NCBI GenBank assembly: GCA_002239045.1
Contig: MPNN01000007.1
Coordinates: 124,001 to 188,000 of the forward strand
Direction: 5' to 3'
Length of the DNA stretch: 64,000 bases
Origin: SAR202 cluster bacterium bin127
GTDB lineage: Bacteria; Chloroflexota; Dehalococcoidia; Lucifugimonadales; Lucifugimonadaceae
Position numbers and translations under genes: made by a program. The notes under the pieces were generated by a model, which worked only from the letters and a program-made list of their open reading frames with translations, had not been told where the DNA came from and did not search any database. Shown in pieces: positions 17,697-26,807 of this stretch (within the stretch, counting starts at the first letter, position 1; every line of letters starts with the position of its first letter).

Positions 17697-19213
17697 TGGT
17701 TGCTCAGGACTACTGGGCGTTATCGCCCGTCATTGCCATGGCAACACTAGCAATAGTGCTGCTGTCAGCGGACGCGCTCCTTGCCGAACGCATGTTTGGC
17801 GGACGACGATGGGGTAGCAAGCGGGCACTATCTTGGATCGCAGTGATCGGACTTGCGGCGCCCACATTCTTCGCGCTAAATCTGTGGTTCGGTTGGATCG
17901 GCGATTCGACCTCTTCTCCGGTCGTCTACGGCAGCTTCACTGCCGACCGCTTCACGCTGTTCTTCCAATTCCTGATCATTGGCGCAACAGCTGCGGTGCT
18001 TCTGGCCTCAGTGCCGTATCTGGAGCAGTTCAAAGATTCGCTCGGAGAATTCTTCTCGTTGCTACTAATCGCGGCCGCGGGAATGATGCTGTTAGTAGGC
18101 GCGAGCGAACTGATAACTATCTACGTCGCGCTTGAAACGACCGCTTTGCCAGCGATCGCGCTCGCGGCATTGCGACGTGACGGCTTCTCGATCGAGGCGG
18201 GCGCCAAGTTCTTGATCCTGTCTGCCCTGTCCACAGCCCTGTTATTGTTCGGACTCGTTTTTCTGTATGGCTACACGGGCGCGACTAGGATCGACGAAAT
18301 AGTTGTGCGACTGGCCGCGCTTCCATTTGAAGCTGGAGTGCCATTTGGGTCCTTGGCCGTAATGTTTGCGGTTCTATTGATCGTCGCGGGTTTCGGCTTC
18401 AAGATGGCTATCGCGCCTTGGCACATGTGGGTGCCGGACGTTTACCAAGGCGCACCGACCCCCGTCGCCGCGTTCCTATCTGTGGCGTCTAAGGCATCGG
18501 CTTTTGCCGTGCTCATGCGGTTGCTCTACTCGTTGTCAGGATTTGAGACGGTAGCGCAGGACTGGCAGATACTGTTCGCCGTGATTGCGACCGCGAGCAT
18601 GACGGTCGGCAACTTGATGGCTCTGTCGCAAACGAACATGAAACGTTTGCTCGCTTATTCCACTATCGCCCAAGCCGGATACATCATGGTCGGATTCGCC
18701 GCGGTGTCAGTTGCGTCTTCGAGCGGGAGCACGACATCCGGGCCGCAGAGCGTCATGTATTACCTAGCCGGATATGCCTTCACCAATCTCGCCGTCTTCC
18801 TCGCCTTTACTGCCATTATCCACCGCACCGGAGACGACACAATCGAGGGATTGAGCGGACTCGTGAAGAGGTCACCCTTATTGGCGGTGATGATGGTGAT
18901 TGGATTGCTTTCGCTGCTCGGCATGCCACCAACGGTAGGATTCATGGCGAAAGCGGTCGTGTTCAGTACCGCCGTCGATCAAGGCTTAGTGTGGCTCGCG
19001 GTCGTTGCAGTGATCAACACCGTGATCGCCGCGTACTACTATCTGCGAATCGTAGGATTAATCTTGTTCGGTGAAACGAAGGATACCGAACCGATCAAGC
19101 CCGGCACCGGCGAAATGGCGGCGGTGGCAATCGGAGTCGTTGGATCGATCGTCCTCGGAGTTGTTCCGTGGTTGATCTTGCAGTTGATCGACGATTCCCT
19201 AACGATCGTTTGA
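17696..19213 (+). CDS. nuoN: NADH-quinone oxidoreductase subunit N
   Basis: The 505-residue antiporter-like subunit contains VALETTALPAIAL, MAIAPWHMWVPDVYQGAPTPVAAFLS and KRLLAYSTIAQAGYIMVG. GTG start with 1-nt overlap (TAGTG). It is the last gene of the cluster; a 53-bp gap leads to nadK on the same strand, so transcription may continue. Confidence 0.95.
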   Translation: MVAQDYWALSPVIAMATLAIVLLSADALLAERMFGGRRWGSKRALSWIAVIGLAAPTFFALNLWFGWIGDSTSSPVVYGSFTADRFTLFFQFLIIGATAAVLLASVPYLEQFKDSLGEFFSLLLIAAAGMMLLVGASELITIYVALETTALPAIALAALRRDGFSIEAGAKFLILSALSTALLLFGLVFLYGYTGATRIDEIVVRLAALPFEAGVPFGSLAVMFAVLLIVAGFGFKMAIAPWHMWVPDVYQGAPTPVAAFLSVASKASAFAVLMRLLYSLSGFETVAQDWQILFAVIATASMTVGNLMALSQTNMKRLLAYSTIAQAGYIMVGFAAVSVASSSGSTTSGPQSVMYYLAGYAFTNLAVFLAFTAIIHRTGDDTIEGLSGLVKRSPLLAVMMVIGLLSLLGMPPTVGFMAKAVVFSTAVDQGLVWLAVVAVINTVIAAYYYLRIVGLILFGETKDTEPIKPGTGEMAAVAIGVVGSIVLGVVPWLILQLIDDSLTIV

Positions 19214-19266
19214 TCGGACCGGGAGCATGAAGCCGCGCCGTCAACACGCCTACTGGATGGCGTAAC

Positions 19267-20133
19267 TTGAACAGTTTCGACGAAGTCTGTATTGTCCATC
19301 ACAGCCTGTTGCCCCGGGCTGCAGACCTCGCCGCCCAAATCACCGCGAAATACAAAGGTCGGTGTCGTTGGTGGAGCGCCAACGAAGCTACGGTCGCTGG
19401 CGACGAGACGGGCGATCGACTGCGCAACACAGACCTGATCATCACCATCGGCGGCGACGGTACGATCTTGCGCGGGATGCATTCGGCCATCGCGCACGGG
19501 ATACCAGTCCTCGGCGTGAATATGGGGCGAGTTGGATTCATGAGTGAAATCGATTCCGGCGATGCTCTTGAAGAAATCGCATGGTATCTCGATGGCAACG
19601 GGCGCATCGACGAACGGGTGATGCTCGAGGCCAAACTCGGAGGCGGTAAGGCGTCGTACCACGCGTTGAATGACGTGACCGTACACCGCGGCGCCGAACT
19701 GCGAATGATCGAGGTGAGGGCAGTGATTGACGATGTGGAGCTGTCTACGTTCCGTGGTGACGGCGTGATCGTTGCCACTTCAACCGGGTCCACCGGATAC
19801 AACCTTCAACTTGGTGGACCGGTGATCGACCCGAACTCGTCGGTGTTCTTACTCAAACCGATCGCCGGGCACATGAGCCAATTCGGCGGCGTCGTTCTCG
19901 ATTCAATCAGCGCGCTTGAGTTGACGCTCGACACAACCGCCGACGCCACGTTGACGATCGACGGATACATCAGCCGCACGATGCATATCGGAGACTCTGT
20001 TCGGTTGACGCGCAGTGAACATTCCGCGAGGTTTTTGCGACGCGGTCCCAAGAGCGCGTACTGGGAAGGATTATCGGATCGACTTGGGATGAGGATCGGT
20101 GCAGTCCGCCGTGGCGAGGGGTTCGGAAGATGA
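19267..20133 (+). CDS. nadK: NAD kinase
   Basis: The 288-residue protein has the NAD kinase GGDGT motif (ITIGGDGTILRGMH, about 58-71), the NMGRVGFM loop, a NDVTVHRG segment and the STGSTGYNLQLGGPVIDP block. It makes NADP from NAD and ATP. It starts with TTG at 19267, the only start upstream of the conserved core. It overlaps the NUDIX gene by 4 nt (ATGA). Confidence 0.94.
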   Translation: MNSFDEVCIVHHSLLPRAADLAAQITAKYKGRCRWWSANEATVAGDETGDRLRNTDLIITIGGDGTILRGMHSAIAHGIPVLGVNMGRVGFMSEIDSGDALEEIAWYLDGNGRIDERVMLEAKLGGGKASYHALNDVTVHRGAELRMIEVRAVIDDVELSTFRGDGVIVATSTGSTGYNLQLGGPVIDPNSSVFLLKPIAGHMSQFGGVVLDSISALELTLDTTADATLTIDGYISRTMHIGDSVRLTRSEHSARFLRRGPKSAYWEGLSDRLGMRIGAVRRGEGFGR

Positions 20134-20708
20134 CCGATCCCGCGGAAGAAAACCTGCCGCTCAAAACCGAGACCGTCGACTCGAAAACCATCTTTAGCGG
20201 CGAAAAGCTGACCCTACGTCTAGATACGCTCAAGATTGGTGACCGCCCACCGGCGACGAAAGAGATCATTGCCCATCCGGGATCGACCGTGATGATCCCG
20301 ATAACCGAGAGAGGTACCGTGCTCCTGGTAAAGCAGTGGCGCGCGGCGCTGGGATGCTACACCTTAGAGCTACCTTCGGGCACCCGGGATGCTGACGAAC
20401 CGCCGGAGATGACCGCCGCTCGCGAGTTGCGTGAAGAGACGGGTTATCGGGCATCGAATTTCACCCCGATCGGAGGCTTCGTGCCCGTATCGGGTTACAG
20501 CGAAGAATACTGCCACGGATACGTCGCAACTGACCTCGAGATCGACCCATTACCGCAAGATAAACTTGAAGACATCATGGTTGTAGAAACGACCGTCGAC
20601 GATTTGCGGCATATGTGCATGAATGGCGAAATTGATGATGCGCTGACAATAGCGGCGGTCACCCGCGCCTCCGCATTTCTAGATGATGCTAGGAGAGCGG
20701 ATGTATAA
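20130..20708 (+). CDS. NUDIX hydrolase, ADP-ribose pyrophosphatase-like
   Basis: The 192-residue protein has the Nudix box G-x5-E-x7-RELREETGY within residues 88-111 and a preceding LELPSG typical of ADP-ribose diphosphatases (NudF group). The N-terminal [17 protein letters not shown] resembles the dimerisation strand of NudF. It is translationally coupled to NAD kinase, so it probably takes part in NAD(P)-related nucleotide turnover. Its last codons overlap the sdhA start. Confidence 0.88.
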   Translation: MTDPAEENLPLKTETVDSKTIFSGEKLTLRLDTLKIGDRPPATKEIIAHPGSTVMIPITERGTVLLVKQWRAALGCYTLELPSGTRDADEPPEMTAARELREETGYRASNFTPIGGFVPVSGYSEEYCHGYVATDLEIDPLPQDKLEDIMVVETTVDDLRHMCMNGEIDDALTIAAVTRASAFLDDARRADV

Positions 20709-22383
20709 GCATGATGTCCTGATAATCGGTGCCGGATTGGCCGGCTTGCGTGCTGCCGTCGAGGCTACTCGGCTCGGATTGGACGTTGCGGTTATCAGCA
20801 AAGTTCACCCGGTTCGCAGCCACTCGAACGCCGCACAGGGGGGCATCAACGCACCCCTCACCGACCGCGGTGACGACTGGGAGGGGCATGCCTTAGACAC
20901 GATCAAGGGAAGCGACTATCTCGCTGACCAAGACGCCGTTGAGATCATGTCGAGCGAAGCTGGCGATGCCGTTATCGAACTCGAACGAATGGGAGTCATC
21001 TTCAGTCGTGGCGAGGACGGCAGGTTGGGTACGCGACGTTTCGGCGGTCAGCTGGTCGCCCGGACGTTCTTCGTTGGCGCCATCACAGGCTCCGCGATAT
21101 TGCATGTGCTCTACGAGCAAGCCCTGAAGCACGGATTGAACGTGTACGAGGAGTGGTTCGTTACCGACTTAATCATCGAAGATGGTCGTTGCGTCGGCGT
21201 CGTGGCGCTGGATATCAAGACCGGCACGTTACATTCGATCTGGGCGAAGACAGTGATCATGGCCGCGGGTGGCGCCGGACGAGTATTCGAGCCTTCCACC
21301 AATGCAATCATCTGCACCGGCGACGGCCTCGCTCTCGCATGGCGCGCTGGGGTTCCGATGATGGATATGGAGATGGTCCAGTACCATCCGACGACGTTGG
21401 CGCGGACCGGCATACTGCTTTCCGAGGCCGCGCGCGGAGAGGGCGCGTATCTCCTCAACTCCGAGGGAGATCGTTTCATGTTGAAATACGCTCCCCAATA
21501 CGAGGAGCTAGCGTCCAGAGATGTCGTGTCGCGCTCGGAGCAGACGGAAATCAACGAAGGCAGAGGAATCGACGGAAACGTTCTCCTCGACCTCCGACAT
21601 CTGGGTCGCGAATTCATCGAAGACCGCCTTGGTTATCTCCAAGAGGTCGCCGTGGAGTTCCTCGGGATCGATCTGGCTGAGCAACCCGTACCTGTGCGTC
21701 CCGGTGTGCACTACATCATGGGCGGTATCAAGACCGATGTGGATGGTGCGACCGTCGTGCCGGGCCTTTACGCGGCTGGCGAATGTGCCAACGTCAGCGT
21801 CCACGGTGCCAACCGATTGGGCGCCAACTCATTGCTCGATACCGTAGTTTTCGGTCGTCGATCAGCCGTTCATGCTGCCGAATACATTAAGTCGGTAGAC
21901 GCTGGTTCCGGTTCAGATGAGCATCTCAACGCGACCAAGGCGCGCATCCAATCGCTGATGGATCGCGAACCGAACGAAAACTGGGCCGCAGTCCGAAACT
22001 ATATGGCTAACGAGATGACCAAAGGTATCGGCGTGTTCCGAGATCAAGCGTCGATGGAGGGTGCGAAAGAAGCCATTCGCAACGTCAATGAGCGCATGCC
22101 GAAGATCGCGATCCAGAACAAGGGCAAAGTCTTCAACACGGACCTCATCTTCACGTTAGAAATGGAGTTCATGGCGGACGTCGGCAACGCAATTGTGCAT
22201 TCGGCGTTGACGCGCAAGGAGAGCAGGGGAGCGCATTTCCGCACCGACATCACGGAGCGCGACGATGAGAACTGGCTCAAGCACACACTCGCGTATCACG
22301 ATCCAGACAACGAGGACGGCGTTCGAGTTGAGACATCGCCAGTCACGATTACCAAGTGGGAACCAGTGAAGAGGGTCTACTGA
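20701..22383 (+). CDS. sdhA: Succinate dehydrogenase/fumarate reductase flavoprotein subunit
   Basis: The 560-residue flavoprotein begins with the Rossmann [10 protein letters not shown], carries the covalent-FAD segment [10 protein letters not shown] (His as flavin ligand), the capping-domain [15 protein letters not shown], and [22 protein letters not shown] 20701 is chosen because AGGAG sits at 20691-20695; an earlier in-frame ATG at 20683 lies inside the NUDIX gene. Context is sdhB and a CCG-domain subunit instead of SdhC/SdhD. Confidence 0.93.
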   Translation: MYKHDVLIIGAGLAGLRAAVEATRLGLDVAVISKVHPVRSHSNAAQGGINAPLTDRGDDWEGHALDTIKGSDYLADQDAVEIMSSEAGDAVIELERMGVIFSRGEDGRLGTRRFGGQLVARTFFVGAITGSAILHVLYEQALKHGLNVYEEWFVTDLIIEDGRCVGVVALDIKTGTLHSIWAKTVIMAAGGAGRVFEPSTNAIICTGDGLALAWRAGVPMMDMEMVQYHPTTLARTGILLSEAARGEGAYLLNSEGDRFMLKYAPQYEELASRDVVSRSEQTEINEGRGIDGNVLLDLRHLGREFIEDRLGYLQEVAVEFLGIDLAEQPVPVRPGVHYIMGGIKTDVDGATVVPGLYAAGECANVSVHGANRLGANSLLDTVVFGRRSAVHAAEYIKSVDAGSGSDEHLNATKARIQSLMDREPNENWAAVRNYMANEMTKGIGVFRDQASMEGAKEAIRNVNERMPKIAIQNKGKVFNTDLIFTLEMEFMADVGNAIVHSALTRKESRGAHFRTDITERDDENWLKHTLAYHDPDNEDGVRVETSPVTITKWEPVKRVY

Positions 22384-23348
22384 TGAATTCGAAACTAAAG
22401 GTCAGTAGATTCGATCCCGAGACGATGGGCTCCGGCCAACGGCGTTGGGACGAGTTCGAAATGGATCTGCACCCGAGCGCGACCGTTCTCGACGCCCTGA
22501 TCCAGATCCGGGAAGAAGTAGACGGCACACTGGCGCTGCGCTGTGCATGTCGGGCCTCAATCTGCGGCTCCTGTGGAATGCGCGTGAACGGTGAGGCCAA
22601 ACTCGTCTGCAAGACCCGCATCGCCGACGTCGCTGAAGAGGGCGCGACGATAGTCATTGAACCTATGGGCAACCACGGCATCATCAAGGACCTCGTAGTC
22701 TCTCTCGACCCGTTCTTTGACAAAGTCCGCCAAGTCGATCCGTATCTACAACCCGACGCGGAACCGGAGCAAGGCGAGTTCGTAGTCAATAACGATTCAA
22801 TGGAGAATCTGTTGACGGCGATGAACTGCATCATGTGCGGCGCATGCGTCTCCGACTGCACCGTGCTGGAAGTCGACGAAGCCTTCATCGGTCCCGCCGC
22901 GCTGGCTAAGGCGTGGCGTTTCGTAGAGGACCCGCGCGACGACCAACGTGACGAACGCCTAAAAGAACTCAACGAAGTCGAAGGCGGCATTTGGGACTGC
23001 ACCCGCTGCTTCAAGTGTGTCGAGGTCTGCCCCAAGGACGTGGCACCGATGGACCGCATCATGGAGATGCGAGACATGGCCATCGAAGCCGGCAATCGAA
23101 ATACATCTGGGTACCGACACACCGAATCATTCAGCAAATCGGTCAAGAAACACGGCCGTCTCGACGAAGCGCGACTTGCGGTCGAATCTGCGGGCTACAC
23201 CAACATTCCGCGACTGATCGACCTCGCCGAGATCGGTGTAAAGTCGGTCCTGAAGGGCAAGATGCCACCGATAGTGCCGCACAAGGCAGACGAAAACGAA
23301 AAGATAACCCGAATCTTCGAACGAGTTGAGAGCGAGCGCAACACATGA
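22383..23348 (+). CDS. sdhB: Succinate dehydrogenase/fumarate reductase iron-sulfur subunit
   Basis: The 321-residue protein has the plant-type 2Fe-2S ligands (CACRASICGSCGMRVNG with a later Cys), then CIMCGACVSDC and CTRCFKCVEVCPKDV for the 4Fe-4S and 3Fe-4S/4Fe-4S sites. The third cysteine motif has the full CxxC-x-x-x-CP form. At 321 residues it is longer than classical SdhB (about 240) with an added C-terminal ~80 residues, as in type E enzymes. ATG at 22383 shares one base with the sdhA stop (TGATG). Confidence 0.92.
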   Translation: MNSKLKVSRFDPETMGSGQRRWDEFEMDLHPSATVLDALIQIREEVDGTLALRCACRASICGSCGMRVNGEAKLVCKTRIADVAEEGATIVIEPMGNHGIIKDLVVSLDPFFDKVRQVDPYLQPDAEPEQGEFVVNNDSMENLLTAMNCIMCGACVSDCTVLEVDEAFIGPAALAKAWRFVEDPRDDQRDERLKELNEVEGGIWDCTRCFKCVEVCPKDVAPMDRIMEMRDMAIEAGNRNTSGYRHTESFSKSVKKHGRLDEARLAVESAGYTNIPRLIDLAEIGVKSVLKGKMPPIVPHKADENEKITRIFERVESERNT

Positions 23349-24241
23349 AATTCGCCTTCTATCCAGGATGTGTCGCGCGCGGAGCGGGACCCGAACTCTT
23401 CGACTCCGCGGTCGCGGTAATGGATCGACTCGGCATCGAGTGGGTCGAGTTGACCGGCGCTTCGTGCACCGGCGCGGGCGTGTTGCAGGAAAAGGACCAA
23501 AAACTCGGCGACATCCTCAACATCCGCACACTCGCAATGGCCGAGCAGCTTGGACTGCCGGTCATGACGATCTGTTCGACGTGCCAAGGCGTCATGGCGC
23601 AGGCGGACCGCCGTGTTCGCAAGGACGCCGACTATCTCGAAGAGATTAACGGCTACCTCGCCGAAGAGGGACTGTCATACAGCGGCAACACCACGGTCAA
23701 GCATCTGCTTTGGGTGCTCGTTGAAGACATCGGCGTTGAGACGCTCAAAAAGACGTTCGTCAAGGAGCTTTCGGGAGTCAACCTCGCGCCCTTCTACGGC
23801 TGCTACATCGTTCGACCGTCCGACGCATTGGGCTTCGACGAAAACCCGGAGCGTCAGACCTCGCTCGAAACCGTCATCGAGTCGGTCGGCGGCAACGTCG
23901 TCGACTTCCCCGGCAAGACCGCCTGCTGCGGCTTCCCGATACTGCTTATCAACCAGCGTAACTCCCTGCGGATGGTAGCCAACCACACCGGAACCGCCAG
24001 CGAACTCGGCGCCGACGCAATGGTTACCCCGTGCCCCCTCTGCCACCTCAACCTCGACGGCTACCAACCCAAAGCCCGCCGACAGAACAACCGCGGCAAG
24101 GCCGACCTGCCAATCATCCACCTACCGCAGTTGCTCGGCCTCGCGATGGGAATGGACGCCAAGGAACTCGGACTCGGCAAGCACCTAGTCAACACCAAAG
24201 ACATCATCGGCAAGGTCGAGTCGATACCGGTAGCCAGCTGA
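23345..24241 (+). CDS. CCG-domain subunit, SdhE/HdrB-like
   Basis: The 298-residue protein has two cysteine-rich CCG domains: PGCVARG with a later SCTGAG and CSTCQGV in the first half, and YGCYIVRP, ACCGFPI and PCPLCHLNLD in the second. These ligate the non-cubane clusters of heterodisulfide reductase HdrB and of SdhE from type E succinate:quinone reductases. No SdhC/SdhD-like membrane anchor gene is nearby, so this subunit probably links SdhAB to the membrane and quinone. ATGA overlap with sdhB. Confidence 0.9.
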   Translation: MKFAFYPGCVARGAGPELFDSAVAVMDRLGIEWVELTGASCTGAGVLQEKDQKLGDILNIRTLAMAEQLGLPVMTICSTCQGVMAQADRRVRKDADYLEEINGYLAEEGLSYSGNTTVKHLLWVLVEDIGVETLKKTFVKELSGVNLAPFYGCYIVRPSDALGFDENPERQTSLETVIESVGGNVVDFPGKTACCGFPILLINQRNSLRMVANHTGTASELGADAMVTPCPLCHLNLDGYQPKARRQNNRGKADLPIIHLPQLLGLAMGMDAKELGLGKHLVNTKDIIGKVESIPVAS

Positions 24242-24717
24242 TGAAGCCTGCACAGCCGGCTTCGAATAACACTCGAGTCGACAAACGCGTGTCTATCGCA
24301 CTGTGTTTTGCGTTGTCAGTTTTCGCACTCGCAATCGCGTGTAGCGACGCCAAAGAACCACCTCCGACCCTCGACCCAGACCCACCACTTTCTGAATCCG
24401 AAGCCATCGACATCGCCAAAGACTCCCTCGTGGAGGTAATCGAAGACATAGAGTTCGCCGGCTACGACCAGATCCGCGTCCGCGTCGGCAACATGCGCCT
24501 AAGCTACCTCCAAGAACTCACCAACTCCGATCTCTACTCCCCCGACTCTCCCCGCATGCAACGCCAAATCTGGGCCATCCAAATCGGAGGCACCTTCCCC
24601 AACGACCCCAATCCATACCGAGTAGACCACGGCTACGGAGTAGTCGGCATCGACGCCATCAACGGAGATATTTGGCTACGAGCGCGGTACGACAAAGAGA
24701 TATTGGTGGAGCCGTAG
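24241..24717 (+). CDS. Small lipoprotein with PepSY-like C-terminal domain
   Basis: The 158-residue protein has a basic start, a hydrophobic segment and a lipobox-like ALAIAC (Cys34), then a Pro-rich linker (PPPTLDPDPP). The C-terminal 110 residues (SESEAIDIAKDSL ... GVVGIDAINGDIWLRARYD) resemble PepSY-type lipoproteins. ATG overlaps the previous stop by one base (TGATG), although the open frame continues further upstream. Its last 228 bp (24490-24717) recur at 26808-27035. Function unknown. Confidence 0.75.
   Translation: MKPAQPASNNTRVDKRVSIALCFALSVFALAIACSDAKEPPPTLDPDPPLSESEAIDIAKDSLVEVIEDIEFAGYDQIRVRVGNMRLSYLQELTNSDLYSPDSPRMQRQIWAIQIGGTFPNDPNPYRVDHGYGVVGIDAINGDIWLRARYDKEILVEP
24490..24717 (+). 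repeat. Direct repeat, copy within the intact lipoprotein gene
   Basis: This 228-bp segment, from AACATGCG to the stop codon, is repeated in the same orientation at 26808-27035. I count about 14 mismatches (roughly 94% identity), no gaps, and both copies end in a stop codon (TAG here, TAA there). Together the copies bracket 2.09 kb holding the three-gene minus-strand cassette. Confidence 0.9.
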
Positions 24718-24820
24718 AGTAGCCCAGCCCACGCCAACGAACACATTGACCGCAGAGTCCAAGCCGCCTGCAATAGCCTATAACATTCTCTCCGAATAGC
24801 GAAGGCGCCGATGGCAACGA

Positions 24821-25348
24821 TTACGTAGGCGCGTCATTTGGCGGAGGTAACCCGAGGCTCGTTAAACGTCCTTCGAGCTGGGCCCTACTCATGCAGAACC
24901 TCTCGGCAGTCTCGATTATCGATTCGACTAATTCGCAGCTTTCGAATTCATCGGGGCTGAACGGCCAGTTGTCAAACATTGACAAAACGTCTGCGGGAGT
25001 CGACCTGCCTGTTTCAACGTATTCTCGTTTTGACCACACCTTTGTTATCTGTCTGGCCCGATAGTCAGTACTGATGGTCGTCAATTCCACCAATGGTGCC
25101 ACGCCTGTGTTCAAAACGAGCAAGAGATCAATGTCATCCAGCGCCGACTGGAGGGCAAGATGCAACGGAGCTTCGGGCGTTCCAAGTAACTTTTCTCCGG
25201 ATATTGCTTGTGTGTAACCATGATCTCTGAGTCGAGATATGATCTGTCTCCGCTTATTGAGATCGCATGGTTGCGCCTCACCGGGACCTAGAACTACTAC
25301 CTTCAAGGTCTCTCGCCGCAAGTATGTGGCGAAATGGTCAGCTTGCAA
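24821..25348 (-). CDS. Unknown protein C of three-gene cassette; possible nucleoside-deoxyribosyltransferase/TIR-like fold
   Basis: The 175-residue protein is not recognised with confidence. It opens with a strand-turn KVVVLGPGEAQ, an Arg-rich helix (KRRQIISRLRDHGY), a second strand region and DIDLLLVLNTGVAPLVELTTI, then KVWSKREYVE. This order (glycine turn, D-x-L-L-V-L, late Glu) is reminiscent of nucleoside 2-deoxyribosyltransferase and related TIR-like nucleotide-processing folds; that is a weak inference. TTG start at 25348 overlaps gene B by 11 nt. It is the last gene of the cassette. Confidence 0.6.
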   Translation of the reverse strand: MQADHFATYLRRETLKVVVLGPGEAQPCDLNKRRQIISRLRDHGYTQAISGEKLLGTPEAPLHLALQSALDDIDLLLVLNTGVAPLVELTTISTDYRARQITKVWSKREYVETGRSTPADVLSMFDNWPFSPDEFESCELVESIIETAERFCMSRAQLEGRLTSLGLPPPNDAPT

Positions 25349-25823
25349 TTTCGGTGTGAGCCTCGTCAGTCATTGACGACTCGGCAAGCAACTTGTCGCC
25401 GTATTCATTGAGTCTGATTCGCGTAGGACTGACTTCGCATAAGTTGGCACCCACCAACAGAGCGGCAGATCTTGAGGCCACGCCCCAATCACCCTCGGTT
25501 TTTTCAAGAAGGTCCTCCCACCGGATCGAGGTTTCTTGGTCCAGAGCGTTTAGCAACCCTTGAGCGGCTTCATCCAAGGCAACCGCCGCCAAGCGTTCTC
25601 GGTGCTGACGTTCCAACTTCAACAGATCGGCAATTCTGAGCATGAATGAAGGGAAATCGATCTGACCGCGTATAACAGGCTCGGGGTTCCGACCTTGGTG
25701 TACTCCCCAACTCAATGACAATTCGGTGTACATGACATCGGTCATGCTGTCATAACCGAAGGAAGTTCTCGTTTGCTCGTTTGTTTCCGGCAGCTTGTTG
25801 CTGAGAGCAGGGATCGTCACCAT
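25338..25823 (-). CDS. Unknown protein B of three-gene cassette
   Basis: The 161-residue soluble protein is not recognised. The central part (FPSFMLRIADLLKLERQHRERLAAVALDEA) is a long amphipathic helix. The C-terminal 60 residues (SIRWEDLLEKTEGDWGVASRSAALLVGANLCE followed by SPTRIRLNEYGDKLL) look like a winged-helix domain. It overlaps gene A by 7 nt at the 5' end and gene C by 11 nt at the 3' end, so the three are one translation unit. Confidence 0.6.
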   Translation of the reverse strand: MVTIPALSNKLPETNEQTRTSFGYDSMTDVMYTELSLSWGVHQGRNPEPVIRGQIDFPSFMLRIADLLKLERQHRERLAAVALDEAAQGLLNALDQETSIRWEDLLEKTEGDWGVASRSAALLVGANLCEVSPTRIRLNEYGDKLLAESSMTDEAHTEIAS

Positions 25824-26500
25824 GGTTTTGACCTCTCACTGATTTTGGGAATCTCGGACAAAAAACTTTTGAACTCCTCGTACTCTTCGTATAAAACCCG
25901 CGACAGCCAAGCTGGCGAAGGCACTGTACCAGGAAGCATGACTCCAATGTTCAAGTGCGCGAAATAGTCTCGACCATTATATTGATTCCCGCGTGGTTCA
26001 AGTCGAAATTCGTACGTCCGGTCATCCGCTGAGTACCACAATCTCGCGGCAGCACCCATCGCATTGTATCTTGTGCCTGCGAGCACATCTGGCTTAACAA
26101 AAAGGTTAAGCATTGTTTCGCTTGGCAACACGTTAATGGCAGGACTGGCTTCAATCTCGAAAATGATTACGACCGCCGAATAGGCTTGATTGCTTGATCT
26201 GCCGATGAATTCGGCTGCACGGGTCACGCGATCGGGAAAATCTTGCCGCGCAGGGCGCTCTTCGCTACGATCATCAAACTGCAATCTGTTCGCACTAATT
26301 GTCGCCACGAACTGGTTACGCATGCTCGAAAGCACAAGTCCATCGGCCGATTGTTGCGCGTCTGGATCTTCGATTATCTGGTTTAGTCCCAACGGATTCG
26401 CTCCGAGGAGTAGCCCGGGAACTCCCAGCCCAACCTCAGCGTTCCTAGTTACAAACACAACGGATGTGTTCAATTTGATGATTGAGTCTATCGCTATCAT
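25817..26500 (-). CDS. Unknown protein A of three-gene cassette
   Basis: The 227-residue protein is not recognised. It starts with a beta-rich segment (IIKLNTSVVFVTRNAEVGLG), continues with predominantly strand-forming stretches (AYSAVVIIFEIEAS, TYEFRLEPRGNQYNG) and ends in a charged helix. There is no signal peptide, membrane segment, Walker motif or cysteine cluster. First gene of the minus-strand cassette; the 5' flank is the 307-bp gap at 26501-26807. The cassette lies between direct repeats, which suggests it arrived as a unit. Confidence 0.6.
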   Translation of the reverse strand: MIAIDSIIKLNTSVVFVTRNAEVGLGVPGLLLGANPLGLNQIIEDPDAQQSADGLVLSSMRNQFVATISANRLQFDDRSEERPARQDFPDRVTRAAEFIGRSSNQAYSAVVIIFEIEASPAINVLPSETMLNLFVKPDVLAGTRYNAMGAAARLWYSADDRTYEFRLEPRGNQYNGRDYFAHLNIGVMLPGTVPSPAWLSRVLYEEYEEFKSFLSEIPKISERSKPW

Positions 26501-26807
26501 TAGACATCGTTGGTCGAACCACGGGGTTCAACTTACACTACTACACTCCTAGTCTCAAGTGTACTTTCACTGCGATTGAACGCCGTCAACACCGACGGCT
26601 GCCAACCGGCTCGTGCGACAAGCAAATCGATTTCCCCTACCCAGTCATCCCCACCTTGCCACCTTACATCCCTCCCTTCACATTCCTTCAGGAATGAGCT
26701 AGGGGGACGCGCGGAACGCGGCGAACGCAGGGGGGTGTCCGGGGTAAGGGGCAGCACCAATGTAATCACTCCACCTCATCCGCATACTGGTTGTAACCCA
26801 ACCCGCG
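26501..26807. other. Gap upstream of the unknown cassette
   Basis: No gene is visible in these 307 bp. They should hold the minus-strand promoter of the three-gene cassette near 26510-26570 and contain a small hairpin, CATTCC TTCA GGAATG at 26681-26696, followed by a G-rich tract (26700-26755). The + strand changes from mixed to pyrimidine-rich to G-rich within 200 bp, which suggests joined fragments. The displaced lipoprotein fragment starts immediately after. Confidence 0.5.
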
